A stretch of 64,000 nt of DNA, taken from positions 110,926 through 174,925 of the forward strand of contig NZ_JAQBOC010000054.1 in assembly GCF_028288225.1 (NCBI RefSeq), in the 5' to 3' direction. This document shows positions 25,431 to 33,995 of the stretch, piece after piece; positions within the stretch are counted from its first letter, which is position 1, and each line of letters opens with the position of its first letter. The notes under the pieces are model-generated. The model made no database searches and had not been told where the DNA came from. It saw nothing but the letters and a program-made list of their open reading frames with translations. The position numbers and the translations under genes are program-made. Source of the stretch: Mucilaginibacter sp. (GTDB lineage Bacteria; Bacteroidota; Bacteroidia; Sphingobacteriales; Sphingobacteriaceae).

Positions 25431-27740
25431 TTATGCCTCAACCAATAACTCGTCCTTTGCCTTTACTACCCGTTCCTTGCCATAAACCAAAACAGTGGTT
25501 TCAGTACCCGACAGGTTTTTTATCTGCACGCCTTCTTTGCTTACTTTTACATTAAGCACCGCGCCACGGAAACCGATATGGAAGGAGAACGACCGCCATT
25601 TACCCGGAAGAAATGGCTGGAACGATAGTTTGCCATTAATTACCCGCATGCCGCCAAAGCCTTCAATTACCGACATCCATGTACCCGCCATCGAGGTGAT
25701 GTGACAGCCATCTTCGGTATCGTTGTTATAATCGTCGAGATCCAAACGGGCTGTGCGTAGGTAAAATTCGTAGGCACGCGCCTCATCGCCCAATTTTGCA
25801 GCTAAAATAGCATGCACACATGGGGATAGTGATGACTCGTGTACGGTACGCGGCTCATAAAAATCAAAGTTTCGGCGGATGGTTTCCAGGTCGTACTGAT
25901 CTTCAAAAAAGTAGATTCCCTGCAATACGTCGGCTTGTTTTATATAGCATGAGCGCAGGATTCTGTCCCAACTCCATTTTTGATTAATAGGGCGATCAAT
26001 AGCAGGCAGATCTTTAACCAGGATCTGCTCCTTATCAAGGTAACCATCCTGCTGCAAAAATATCTGCTGCTTTTCGTCATACGAATAGTACATTTTTGCA
26101 ATGATATCCTTAAAACGGGCTGTTTCTTCCTCCTCTTTAAAGCTGATCTTATTTATCAGCGCTGTATATTTTGCAGGTTCAGCTGCTTTTACTTTCGCAG
26201 CAACTTCCATGGTATATTTCATGCACCAGGTAGCAAGCGTACTGGTGTACCAGTTGTTGTTAACGTTGTTTTCGTACTCGTTCGGCCCGGTTACACCCAG
26301 CATTACATATTGCTGCTTATCATCAGACCAGTTAACCCTTTGCGACCAAAAACGCGCAATAGCTATCAGCACCTCCAAACCATAATCGGCCAGGTGTGCT
26401 TCGTCTGCTGTGTATCTAACGTAATTAAATATAGCATAAGCAATAGCGCCATTGCGGTGGATCTCTTCAAAAGTGATCTCCCACTCGTTATGGCATTCGG
26501 TACCATCCATGGTAACCATTGGGTACAGTGCAGCACCGTTGTTAAAGCCAAGCAGCTTTGCATTGTCAATAGCTTTACCCAATTGTTTATACCTGTATAG
26601 CAGCAAATTGCGGGTAACTTTCTGATCGGCTGTTGAAAGATAAAAGGGTACGCAGTAAGCTTCGGTATCCCAATAAGTTGAGCCGCCGTATTTTTCGCCG
26701 GTAAACCCTTTGGGGCCGATGTTTAAACGATCGTCTTCGCCGGTATAAGTTTGATTGAGCTGGAAAATATTAAAGCGGATAGCCTGCTGTGCCGAGGCAT
26801 CGCCTTCAATAATAATATCATTCATTTTCCACTTTTCGGCCCAGGCACGAGCCTGTTCCTGTAATAGTGTTTCAAAACCTTTTTTGCTGATGCGGGATAA
26901 GGTCTCCTTTAAATTGTGAAGCAGATCAGCAGCAGCGTAGTTCTGTGATGACAGGTTAGCGGCATACTTTATAATAGCAGTGCTTTGCCCTTCGGTTGCC
27001 TGCAATTTAAATTTTGCGGCTATATACTTTTCCTTAGTTACGGCTTGTGTATTTAGTTTAACAGGCTCATTATTTTGAAAAACACTAACCAGCATACCGG
27101 TTGCAACTTCAAAACCTGTTTTTTTGGTACGCATTTGCAGAAAACCGCCATCGTTCCAGCTTTCCTTTTTTATCTCCTCCCAAAATTTTTCGTCGTAGTT
27201 GGAGTCTTTATTAACCACATCGCCATCAATAAACGGGGTAATGGTTAGCCAGCCGGTAAAATTTACCGGGGTGATGGTATACTTAATAGCACCCGCTTCA
27301 TCATCTGCCATGCTGCAAAAACGGGTAGCTTCAACCTCAACAATTTTTCCCGCAGTAGTTTTTGCAGTGAAATTTCTTTTCAGGTAACCCTCCTGCATGT
27401 TAAGCTCACGCCTGAACTTCAATACCTCGCATTTGGCAAGGTCAAGCTGTTCGCCATCAATATTAATATCAATACCAATCCAATTGGCAGCGTTAATTAC
27501 TTTGGCAAAATATTCAGGATAGCCATTTTTCCACCAACCCACGCGGGTTTTATCAGGGTAGTAAACACCTGCAACGTAATTGCCCTGCAGTGTTTCGCCG
27601 CTGTATGCTTCCTCAAAGTTTGCCCGCTGTCCCATCCGCCCGTTGCCCAGGCTAAAAATACTTTCGGATACTTTATTATGATGCGGGTTAAAGCCTTGTT
27701 CTATAATCTTCCACTCATCAACTTCAATGTAGTCCTTCAT
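25431..27740 (-). CDS. GH65 glycoside phosphorylase, probable maltose phosphorylase
   Basis: A 769-residue enzyme of GH65, which splits an alpha-glucoside with phosphate to beta-glucose 1-phosphate and glucose. The catalytic region HNEWEITFEEIHRNGA (near residue 415) holds the acid Glu, and WDTEAYCVPFYL and RTVHESSLSPCVH are also typical. No signal peptide. The pgmB gene just upstream, which handles the same product, supports a phosphorylase. Maltose is the likely substrate from context; trehalose, kojibiose or nigerose phosphorylases look similar. Confidence 0.92.
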   Translation of the reverse strand: MKDYIEVDEWKIIEQGFNPHHNKVSESIFSLGNGRMGQRANFEEAYSGETLQGNYVAGVYYPDKTRVGWWKNGYPEYFAKVINAANWIGIDINIDGEQLDLAKCEVLKFRRELNMQEGYLKRNFTAKTTAGKIVEVEATRFCSMADDEAGAIKYTITPVNFTGWLTITPFIDGDVVNKDSNYDEKFWEEIKKESWNDGGFLQMRTKKTGFEVATGMLVSVFQNNEPVKLNTQAVTKEKYIAAKFKLQATEGQSTAIIKYAANLSSQNYAAADLLHNLKETLSRISKKGFETLLQEQARAWAEKWKMNDIIIEGDASAQQAIRFNIFQLNQTYTGEDDRLNIGPKGFTGEKYGGSTYWDTEAYCVPFYLSTADQKVTRNLLLYRYKQLGKAIDNAKLLGFNNGAALYPMVTMDGTECHNEWEITFEEIHRNGAIAYAIFNYVRYTADEAHLADYGLEVLIAIARFWSQRVNWSDDKQQYVMLGVTGPNEYENNVNNNWYTSTLATWCMKYTMEVAAKVKAAEPAKYTALINKISFKEEEETARFKDIIAKMYYSYDEKQQIFLQQDGYLDKEQILVKDLPAIDRPINQKWSWDRILRSCYIKQADVLQGIYFFEDQYDLETIRRNFDFYEPRTVHESSLSPCVHAILAAKLGDEARAYEFYLRTARLDLDDYNNDTEDGCHITSMAGTWMSVIEGFGGMRVINGKLSFQPFLPGKWRSFSFHIGFRGAVLNVKVSKEGVQIKNLSGTETTVLVYGKERVVKAKDELLVEA

Positions 27741-27859
27741 TCTTTATTGTAATTGTGTCTTTGTTCTCTATAAAATTATCCTCAAGCCTCATGCTTCAAG
27801 CCCCCTCTAAATCTCCCCCGGTTGGGGAGACTTTAGCTTCGCGCTTTGTAAACTATTTT

Positions 27860-27960
27860 GTCATTGCGAGCGATAGCGCGGCAACCTCGTCGCGCGTTTA
27901 CGCCTTGCTCCACCACTTGTATAGCGACGAGGTTGCTTCGTCGTTCCTCCTCGCAATGAC
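27860..27960. repeat. Nested palindromic intergenic repeat
   Basis: GTCATTGCGAG (27860-27870) pairs with CTCGCAATGAC at 27950-27960, and GCAACCTCGTCGC (27881-27893) pairs perfectly with GCGACGAGGTTGC (27924-27936). This build is common as a dispersed intergenic repeat in many bacteria. It lies between pgmB and GH65 and would fold in their shared mRNA. Confidence 0.75.
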
Positions 27961-27976
27961 AAGATTTTTTAGTTTT

Positions 27977-28627
27977 TTATAATTTATCCAATTTTTCCAA
28001 ACTCATTTTATCCAACCCACTCACTACCAGATCAGCCTTATTAAGAACATCCGGCGAACCTATACCCACTACTTTCATGCCACCGTTTATGGCTGCCTCA
28101 ACCCCGGCAATGGCATCTTCAAACACCACGCATTCCGCAGGTGCAACACCAAGAGCTTCGGCTCCTTTTAAAAATACTTCAGGATCAGGTTTGGCTTTGC
28201 TTACATGGTTGCCGTCAACAATGGCATCAAACAGGTGGGCCATATTTATTTTATCCAGTATGGTAGATGAGTTTTTGCTTGCCGAGCCTAATGCGGTTTT
28301 TATCCCGGCTGCCCTGCAGGTTTCCAAAAACTCTTTTGCGCCGGGCAATATTTCGGCCGGCGTCATGCGGTTTATCATTTCCACATACCAAATATTTTTG
28401 CGGGTTGCCAGCTCTTGCTGCTCCGCTTCGGTTTTTGTGACACCGCCAAGCTCCAATATTATTTCAAGCGAACGTACACGGCTCACGCCTTTCAGCCTTT
28501 CGTTATCGTGTTCTGTAAAGTTAATTCCCAGTTCATCGGCTAAACGTTTCCAGGCTTTAAAGTGATAAACGGCTGTGTCAACAATAACTCCATCCAAATC
28601 AAAAATACAGGCTTTAATACTACTCAT
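27977..28627 (-). CDS. pgmB: Beta-phosphoglucomutase
   Basis: A 216-residue HAD-family enzyme that turns beta-glucose 1-phosphate into glucose 6-phosphate. HAD motif I is ACIFDLDGVIVDTAVYHF with both aspartates, followed by the cap with LKGVSRVRSLEIIL, motif II GSASKN, and motif IV region ECVVFEDAIAGVEAA. The ATG at 28627 gives MSSIKACIFDLDG; the frame continues to 28642. It comes directly before GH65, whose product is its substrate, and so links maltose phosphorolysis to glycolysis. Confidence 0.94.
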   Translation of the reverse strand: MSSIKACIFDLDGVIVDTAVYHFKAWKRLADELGINFTEHDNERLKGVSRVRSLEIILELGGVTKTEAEQQELATRKNIWYVEMINRMTPAEILPGAKEFLETCRAAGIKTALGSASKNSSTILDKINMAHLFDAIVDGNHVSKAKPDPEVFLKGAEALGVAPAECVVFEDAIAGVEAAINGGMKVVGIGSPDVLNKADLVVSGLDKMSLEKLDKL

Positions 28628-28750
28628 TTTATTCGTTCGCAAATTTAATTAATTAGGGCTTAGTTAATTACAGATTGCCTTACCGCAATCATTTTTACGA
28701 ATTCCCTAATTAATCATTCAAAAATCATCCTTCAATTACTAAATCCTAAA

Positions 28751-30607
28751 TTATTTACTATTAGCTAACTCCAAAACTAATGTAGATTTTGCCCCGATGG
28801 TAAGTTTAGACAGATCCTGACTTTCACCGGTAATTATATTCTTAGCATTTTTAGCTCCTTTTATCCTTTCATAATAACGCGACGTTGCTGTAGTTTGCTC
28901 TTTATCAGTACTATTATAAACTACCATCACCGTTTTTTTATCATCATACCTGAAATATACATATATGCCTTTTTCGGGGATATACTGCGTCATTTTACCG
29001 GTTTGCAAAGCGGCGGTGTTTTTACGGTAATTGGCCAACGTTTTCACATAATTAAAGGCATCGTTTTCCTTGTCGTCGCGGCCATCGGCAGTAAATTTAT
29101 TCTTTTTATCACCATACCATCCGCCGGGAAAATCTTCACGCACCAAACCATCAGGGTTTGAGTAGTTTTTCATCAGGATCTCATCGCCATAATACATCTG
29201 CGGCACACCCCGCAGTGTCATTAGCATGGCCATAGCCGATTTGTATTTGTTGATGTCCTCATTAACCATCGAGAGCATGCGGCTCATATCATGATTATCC
29301 AAGAATACCACATTACGGGTAGCATCCTGGTATAAAAAATCCTGTGCTACCAATCCGTAAAGGCGGTTAACGCCATCGGCCCAGCCATCGTTGCCATTTA
29401 AAGCCTCGTAAATGGCATCTTTAATTGCGCCGTCAGTCACGCCTGGCAGATGGGTGTCAAATCCCCGGTTTACGGTATTTCCCTGGGTAAAGTAAGCCTG
29501 GGTAACCGGCTGTGGTGTGAGCACCTCACCAAAAATTGAAAGGCGCGGAAATTCGTTCTTAACATCAACCGCCCATTTAGCCATATATGCGGGATCGTTA
29601 TAAGGATAAGTATCCAATCTAAGCCCGTCAACCCCTGCATATTCGATCCACCAAATATGGTTTTGAGTTAAAAAATTCTGTACATATGGATTGTTCTCGT
29701 TCATATCAGCCATGCGGTGATCAAACCAGCCGTCAAGCATCAGCTTACGGTCCATTGCTGAACCATGAATATCCATTTCGGCCTCGTATTTAAAGTTCGA
29801 TTTGGTATATTTTGGCCATTGATGCACCCAGCTCTTCATTGGCATGTCTAAAATGGTATAACCTTCGGTACCGGCATGGTTATGCACCAGGTCCTTAACC
29901 ACTTTTAAGCCCATACTGTGGCATTTTTCGACAAACTTTTTGTAAAGATCATTGGTTCCATAACGGGGATCAACCTTGTAGTAATCGGTTACTGCATAAC
30001 CGTGATAGGATGCATGCGGTTCATCGTTCTCAATTTCTGGAGTCAGCCAGATGGCGGTAACACCCAGGTCTTTCAGGTAGTCCAAATGATCCATTATCCC
30101 CTGCAGGTCACCACCGTGACGACTGAACATTGAATCGCGGTGGATGCCCTGTTCCCGCAGGTTTGAAAATGAGTCGTTTGCCTTGTCGCCGTTAGCGAAT
30201 CGGTCGGGCATAATAAGATAGATCAGGTCCTTATTGGTTACCCCCTGGGCACGGCCCTGCGAGTGGTCGCGGGCTTTCAGTGTATAACTATAAGTTAACG
30301 GCTTTTCACCGGCTTTAATAAATTTTATCGGGAACGTTCCCGGTGTGGTGCCTGAAAAAATGCGCAGATCGAGGAATAAGTAATTAGGATTTTCGACCTT
30401 ATGCACCGCAACAAGCTTTACGCCGGGGTAGTTCAGCTCGACTTTGCGAGTTGCAATATTGCTGCCATGAACAATCAATTGCAGGTTTGGATTATGCATA
30501 CCTACCCACCAAAACATGGGTTCTACGCGTTCAAGCGCAGGAATTTGCGCAAATGAGCCTAATGCCATAGCCAGGCAACAAGCCGTAAAAAACAGTAATT
30601 TTTTCAT
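28751..30607 (-). CDS. SusA-like GH13 neopullulanase/cyclomaltodextrinase
   Basis: A 618-residue secreted enzyme: signal peptide (MKKLLFFTACCLAMALGSFAQ), an N-terminal beta sandwich (residues 25-120, WWVGMHNPNLQLIVHGSNI) typical of cyclomaltodextrinase/SusA enzymes, then the GH13 barrel with DLVHNHAG, the nucleophile in GVDGLRLDTYPY, the acid/base in IFGEVLT and FLDNHDMSR. It cuts starch, pullulan or cyclodextrins in the periplasm. It is the first gene in reading order of the minus-strand cluster, so the cluster promoter should lie just beyond 30607. Confidence 0.93.
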   Translation of the reverse strand: MKKLLFFTACCLAMALGSFAQIPALERVEPMFWWVGMHNPNLQLIVHGSNIATRKVELNYPGVKLVAVHKVENPNYLFLDLRIFSGTTPGTFPIKFIKAGEKPLTYSYTLKARDHSQGRAQGVTNKDLIYLIMPDRFANGDKANDSFSNLREQGIHRDSMFSRHGGDLQGIMDHLDYLKDLGVTAIWLTPEIENDEPHASYHGYAVTDYYKVDPRYGTNDLYKKFVEKCHSMGLKVVKDLVHNHAGTEGYTILDMPMKSWVHQWPKYTKSNFKYEAEMDIHGSAMDRKLMLDGWFDHRMADMNENNPYVQNFLTQNHIWWIEYAGVDGLRLDTYPYNDPAYMAKWAVDVKNEFPRLSIFGEVLTPQPVTQAYFTQGNTVNRGFDTHLPGVTDGAIKDAIYEALNGNDGWADGVNRLYGLVAQDFLYQDATRNVVFLDNHDMSRMLSMVNEDINKYKSAMAMLMTLRGVPQMYYGDEILMKNYSNPDGLVREDFPGGWYGDKKNKFTADGRDDKENDAFNYVKTLANYRKNTAALQTGKMTQYIPEKGIYVYFRYDDKKTVMVVYNSTDKEQTTATSRYYERIKGAKNAKNIITGESQDLSKLTIGAKSTLVLELANSK

Positions 30608-30782
30608 ATCAGGTTAAAACGGTATTTAATTGGGCGGTTTGATAGTTTTTCCGGTCAACCGCGTTTCAAATTTAAAATAAAAATGATTGGTTGTATGAAA
30701 AAGTAAAATTTAGTTTGGGTGGGGTTATTGAGGGAAGATTTTATTATTAATTAAATGAAATTCACATGTGATGTATTTTATC

Positions 30783-30895
30783 GCAGGGCGTTGCCCTGCG
30801 CTGATGTATTGGGCCCCTTCAGGGCCAGGAAAATCACAATATTCAAAGCCCTGAAAGGGCGACATTCATCAGCGCAGGGCTTCGCCCTGCTGCGT
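30783..30895. repeat. Composite palindromic repeat of GCAGGGC hairpins
   Basis: GCAGGGC-GTT-GCCCTGC stands at the left end and GCAGGGC-TTC-GCCCTGC at the right; between them GGCCC/AGGGCC and AGCCCTGAAAGGGCG form smaller pairs, and the two ends are also reverse complements of one another (CAGCGCAGGGC). About 110 bases, no gene. It lies near the upstream end of the maltodextrin cluster, after the 104-codon gene. Confidence 0.75.
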
Positions 30896-30906
30896 TAAAG
30901 GAGTAG

Positions 30907-31191
30907 TCAAATTGTATCCTCTAATTCTTTTAACTCTCTTTGCTTAACTAATCCTTCGGGTATATTAGGATAGAATTTATTTAGGATGTGCTTTATTACA
31001 GAAATACTTTCTATTGATTGGTAGGGGGGCATAGCAAGACCATCAATCAGTTCAGAGATTTGTTTCGCTTTTAACGCCTCATACTGATCAACCATTATAG
31101 ATAATGTATTATTAGTTCTATGTAACGATATCATTTCATCAGTTTTTTTGATGTTTTCGATGAGCTCTTTTAAATGATGGTTTCGTTTCAT
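30907..31191 (-). CDS. Small unknown protein
   Basis: A 94-residue, mostly helical, charged protein (MKRNHHLKELIENIKKTDEM at the start, QISELIDGLAMPPYQ in the middle). The ATG at 31191 is favoured over 31221. I know no family. It is not clearly tied to the neighbours, a DUF6624-like gene upstream and the starch cluster downstream. Confidence 0.5.
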   Translation of the reverse strand: MKRNHHLKELIENIKKTDEMISLHRTNNTLSIMVDQYEALKAKQISELIDGLAMPPYQSIESISVIKHILNKFYPNIPEGLVKQRELKELEDTI

Positions 31192-31259
31192 GATTAACAA
31201 ATTTAAACAATAATTTCCCACCTATTGCATACCACTGCCCTGCGTTAATTGGTGTAGTT

Positions 31260-31850
31260 TTATTGAAAACTCTTCAAATATTCCTCTTCCGTCCCCAACC
31301 CCATCTTTTTCCGCAACGCATTAACTGTTTTAGGATATTTCAATGGCCAGGGGCTTGATTTATGGGTTTTAGAGTCGGTGTGCACCTGTGTGCCGTAGAT
31401 CTGTTTTTGCTTTTTATTCATTAAGACCCGGTCGGTTAAATAAGCATAATTTTCTTTGCTGCCGTTATTTTTCGCAATCTCAATTTTTAACAATCCTAAT
31501 ACCTTTTCCTGGAATGAGATATCATCATCGCAATGCTGAATGATCCAAAAGAAAGTATCAGACTTCTCACCTACTAAATTATATCCCGGGTAGCCGTATT
31601 TATCGATAATGGCTTTGGCCTTTATTTCGTTTATACTGTCGCCTTCAGCCCATTTGCGCTCAATTGTTTCCTGGTCATATTGTGATGGTTCTGTCTTCAT
31701 CACTTTAGTATATTCCTTGCGCCAAAACTGGTCGTCCTTAAACATGGAATCAATTTTTTGGATCAATAATGTATCATGCTTTGCTGTTTGGGCAGATGAT
31801 TGGGTGCAGAAAAAAGAGCAGGTAAGGATGAGTATAGCTAAAGTCTTCAT
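31260..31850 (-). CDS. Secreted DUF6624-like protein
   Basis: A 196-residue protein with a signal peptide ending near SSAQ. The body shows the pattern I associate with DUF6624: AIIDKYGYPGYNLVG, then FFWIIQHCDDDISFQ, the YAYLTDRVLMNKKQKQIYGTQ segment and a final RRK/RKKMGL. No enzymatic function is known to me. It is divergent from the AHSA1-ArsR operon. Confidence 0.65.
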   Translation of the reverse strand: MKTLAILILTCSFFCTQSSAQTAKHDTLLIQKIDSMFKDDQFWRKEYTKVMKTEPSQYDQETIERKWAEGDSINEIKAKAIIDKYGYPGYNLVGEKSDTFFWIIQHCDDDISFQEKVLGLLKIEIAKNNGSKENYAYLTDRVLMNKKQKQIYGTQVHTDSKTHKSSPWPLKYPKTVNALRKKMGLGTEEEYLKSFQ

Positions 31851-31920
31851 ACTAATAATTGAAAACTAAATATATAGTTAATATTCTTCTATTCAAATAA
31901 ATATTTCAAAAATAATTTGC

Positions 31921-31966
31921 GGAACCAAAAAGCTCCTTATACATTTACGTAACCAAAAAGTTACGT
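31921..31966 (+). promoter_or_regulatory. Two candidate operators for the ArsR-family regulator
   Basis: ACGTAAC-CAAAAA-GTTACGT (31947-31966) is a perfect 7-bp inverted repeat ending four bases before the start codon of the AHSA1 gene. GGAACCAAAAAGCTCC (31921-31936) is a weaker second copy with the same CAAAAAG centre, 26 bases upstream. ArsR repressors bind such sites in their own promoters, so this probably gives autoregulation of the operon. Confidence 0.6.
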
Positions 31967-31969
31967 GTT

Positions 31970-32407
31970 ATGCAGCGAGATCTTGTTATAAAATGGCACT
32001 TCCCTCACCCCACACAAAAAGTATGGGAATGCCTTACCGACCCCGAACTGGTGAGCCAATGGCTGATGAAGAACGATTTTAAACCCATAGTTGGCCATAA
32101 ATTTAATTTCCATACCAAACCTATCCCCAAAATGAGCTTTGATGGCATTGTTTATTGCGAAGTGCTTGAAATTATCCCTGGCCAAAAGCTGGTTTACACA
32201 TGGAAAGGCGGCCCTAAACCCGGAGTAATCGGACTGGATACTGTGCTTACGTGGACACTGAACCCGGAAGGAGAAGGCACCCGGGTAGTACTTGAACACA
32301 GAGGCTTTAAAGGATTTAAAAACCTTATTGCCAGTGTATTTATGGAAGCCGGGTGGAAAAAGAACATTCCCCGACGCATGCGGAAAGTATTAGAAGAAAT
32401 GAAATGA
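31970..32407 (+). CDS. SRPBCC/AHSA1-like protein
   Basis: A 145-residue helix-grip (START-like) protein: RDLVIKWHFPHPTQKVWECLTDPELVSQWLM is the typical N-terminus of AHSA1 proteins, with PGQKLVYTWKGG and TRVVLEHRGF further on. Such proteins bind hydrophobic ligands; the family name comes from the Hsp90 ATPase activator, but bacterial members often pair with ArsR regulators. The stop codon overlaps the next start (ATGA), so translation is coupled. Confidence 0.85.
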   Translation: MQRDLVIKWHFPHPTQKVWECLTDPELVSQWLMKNDFKPIVGHKFNFHTKPIPKMSFDGIVYCEVLEIIPGQKLVYTWKGGPKPGVIGLDTVLTWTLNPEGEGTRVVLEHRGFKGFKNLIASVFMEAGWKKNIPRRMRKVLEEMK

Positions 32408-32715
32408 GAGCGAATTTAGACCCCTTCCAGGCAATTGCCGACCCCAGCAGGCGCGGGATCCTGATGCTGCTTACAAAAAATAAGCTAAGCATTAACTCGC
32501 TTGCGGGCAATTTTGATATAAGCAGACCGGCCGTATCCAAGCATGTTAAGGTTTTGTATGATGCCGGGCTGATACAGATAAAAGATCAGGGCCGCGAACG
32601 CTACTGTGAGCTTAAGCCGGATGGTTTTGACGAAGTAAAAGAATGGCTTAACTTCTTTGATAAGTTCTGGAAGAATAAGCTGCAAAACCTTGAAAATTTA
32701 TTAAATGAGCGATAA
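32404..32715 (+). CDS. ArsR-family transcriptional regulator
   Basis: A 103-residue winged-helix repressor: DPFQAIADPSRRGILMLLTKN begins the domain, LAGNFDISRPAVSKHVKVLYDAGLI is the recognition helix region and GRERYCELK the wing. No metal-binding Cys pair is visible, so it belongs to the metal-independent type found next to SRPBCC proteins. The start is the ATG overlapping the AHSA1 stop; the frame is open from 32353. It probably binds the inverted repeats at 31921-31966. Confidence 0.9.
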   Translation: MRANLDPFQAIADPSRRGILMLLTKNKLSINSLAGNFDISRPAVSKHVKVLYDAGLIQIKDQGRERYCELKPDGFDEVKEWLNFFDKFWKNKLQNLENLLNER

Positions 32716-32742
32716 AATTTAAGTTATTCAAAACTAAACATC

Positions 32743-33024
32743 ATGGAAAAGGTACAACTACAACACCCTGAAGGAAAAAAGGCGATCTCGATGGATAAAA
32801 ACAAATACTACGCGTTAAAGTCGTCGTTTGTTGAATGCCTTAAAACGAAAAAAACAGCACCTTTTAAAGACTTGTTATCTGCTGTAACGGCCGATCTTGA
32901 AAATAAAAAAACAGCAATAAAAGGCGTTATTGAATGGAACTTATTTTGGGTAACGCTTGATATGGAAGCAAGGCAGGAGCTGAAAAAAGATAAATCAGTA
33001 AGTCCGTATATGTATTCACTTTAA
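32743..33024 (+). CDS. Small unknown protein, possibly DUF6958
   Basis: A 93-residue product starting MEKVQLQHPEGKKAISMDKNKY, with a helix-rich middle and a strand WNLFWVTLDMEARQEL. The start resembles short proteins labelled DUF6958, which look like small winged-helix folds; this is a weak call. It lies 27 bases after the ArsR gene and 13 bases before a VOC gene, so all four probably form one operon. Confidence 0.6.
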   Translation: MEKVQLQHPEGKKAISMDKNKYYALKSSFVECLKTKKTAPFKDLLSAVTADLENKKTAIKGVIEWNLFWVTLDMEARQELKKDKSVSPYMYSL

Positions 33025-33037
33025 ACCAAATTATAAT

Positions 33038-33391
33038 ATGAGAACAATTGAAATTATCTCTATGCCGGTTACAGATCAGGCCAGGGCAAAAGCATTTTAC
33101 GAAAAATTGGGGTTTGCAGTTGTTGCCGAGGCCCCATTTGGCAACGGCCAGCAATGGATCCAGATGGGTTTCCCCGGACAGGATGCCTGTATCACCCTGG
33201 TAAACTGGTTCCCAAAAATGCCGGCCGGGTGTATGCAGGGCTTTATTATAAAAACAGAAAGTGTTGAAGATGATATTAAAGAGCTTACCGCCAAAGGGAT
33301 TGAAGTTGGCAAAGTTGACAATACCCCCTGGGGCAAATTCCTGCCGTTTAAAGACCCGGATGGGAATACGCTGAGCTTGCACGAGGGATAA
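33038..33391 (+). CDS. VOC superfamily (glyoxalase-like) protein
   Basis: A 117-residue VOC protein: RTIEIISMPVTDQARAKAFYEKLGF at the start and PFKDPDGNTLSLHEG at the end, with the last Glu as a possible metal ligand. It is the last gene of the AHSA1-ArsR set. The stop codon lies at the very edge of the 46-bp repeat array, whose first unit begins with its last bases. Substrate unknown. Confidence 0.85.
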   Translation: MRTIEIISMPVTDQARAKAFYEKLGFAVVAEAPFGNGQQWIQMGFPGQDACITLVNWFPKMPAGCMQGFIIKTESVEDDIKELTAKGIEVGKVDNTPWGKFLPFKDPDGNTLSLHEG

Positions 33392-33930
33392 GAAGTCCAT
33401 AGTCGATGGTCCATGGACCATGGTAGAAAAGGGGTAAGAAGTCCATGGTCAATAGTCCATGGACCATAGCAGAAAAGGGGTAAGAAGTCATGGTCAATAG
33501 TCCATGGACCATGGTAGAAAAGGGGTAAGAAGTCCATGGTCGATAGTCCATGGACCATGGTAGAAAAGGGGTAAGAAGTCCATGGTCGATAGTACATGGA
33601 CCATGGTAGGAAAGGGGTAAGAAGTCCATGGTCGATAGTACATGGACCATGGTAGAAAAGGGGGTAAGAAGTCCATGGTCGATAGTCTATGGACCATGGC
33701 AGAAAAGGGGTAAGAAGTCCATGGTCGATAGTCCATGGACCATGGTAGAAAAGGGGTAAGAAGTCCATGGCCGATAGTCTATGGACCATGGTAGAAAAGG
33801 GGTAAGAAGTCCATGGTCAATAGTCCGTGGACCATAGTAAACATTCTATCCTAACTGTGGACTATGGACTATGGCAAACATTCTATTCCAACTATGGACT
33901 ATGGACCATCGACTATGGACTATGGACTCC
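33390..33930. repeat. Tandem array of a 46-bp palindrome-bearing repeat
   Basis: Unit starts at 33390, 33436, 33482, 33527, 33573, 33619, 33666, 33712, 33758 and 33804 give a period of 46 bases (once 45, once 47). Each unit contains AAGAAGTCCATGG, the perfect palindrome GTCCATGGAC and a purine run GAAAAGGGGT. Units differ by a few changes, often CGATA/CAATA. After the tenth unit come degenerate GGACTATGGACTATGG words to about 33930. Open frames read across it (FLPLFYHGPWTIDHG) come from the repeat itself. Confidence 0.95.
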
Positions 33931-33995
33931 TTAAAACAAACCATTTGTATTTCAATTTTTAGTTGCCTAACTTTAGGGAGCTAACCTTTAATACC

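Noticed and set aside
27860..27960. A new structured RNA gene
   Set aside because: The nested stems match a widespread type of intergenic palindromic repeat, so I list it as a repeat only.
33097..33789. Long minus-strand open frames reading FLPLFYHGPWTIDHG repeats
   Set aside because: They are translations of the 46-bp array and overlap a clear VOC gene; the period is not a multiple of three and several frames are open at once.
33390..33840. CRISPR array
   Set aside because: Units are contiguous with no unique spacers, and no cas genes are near; it is a simple tandem repeat.
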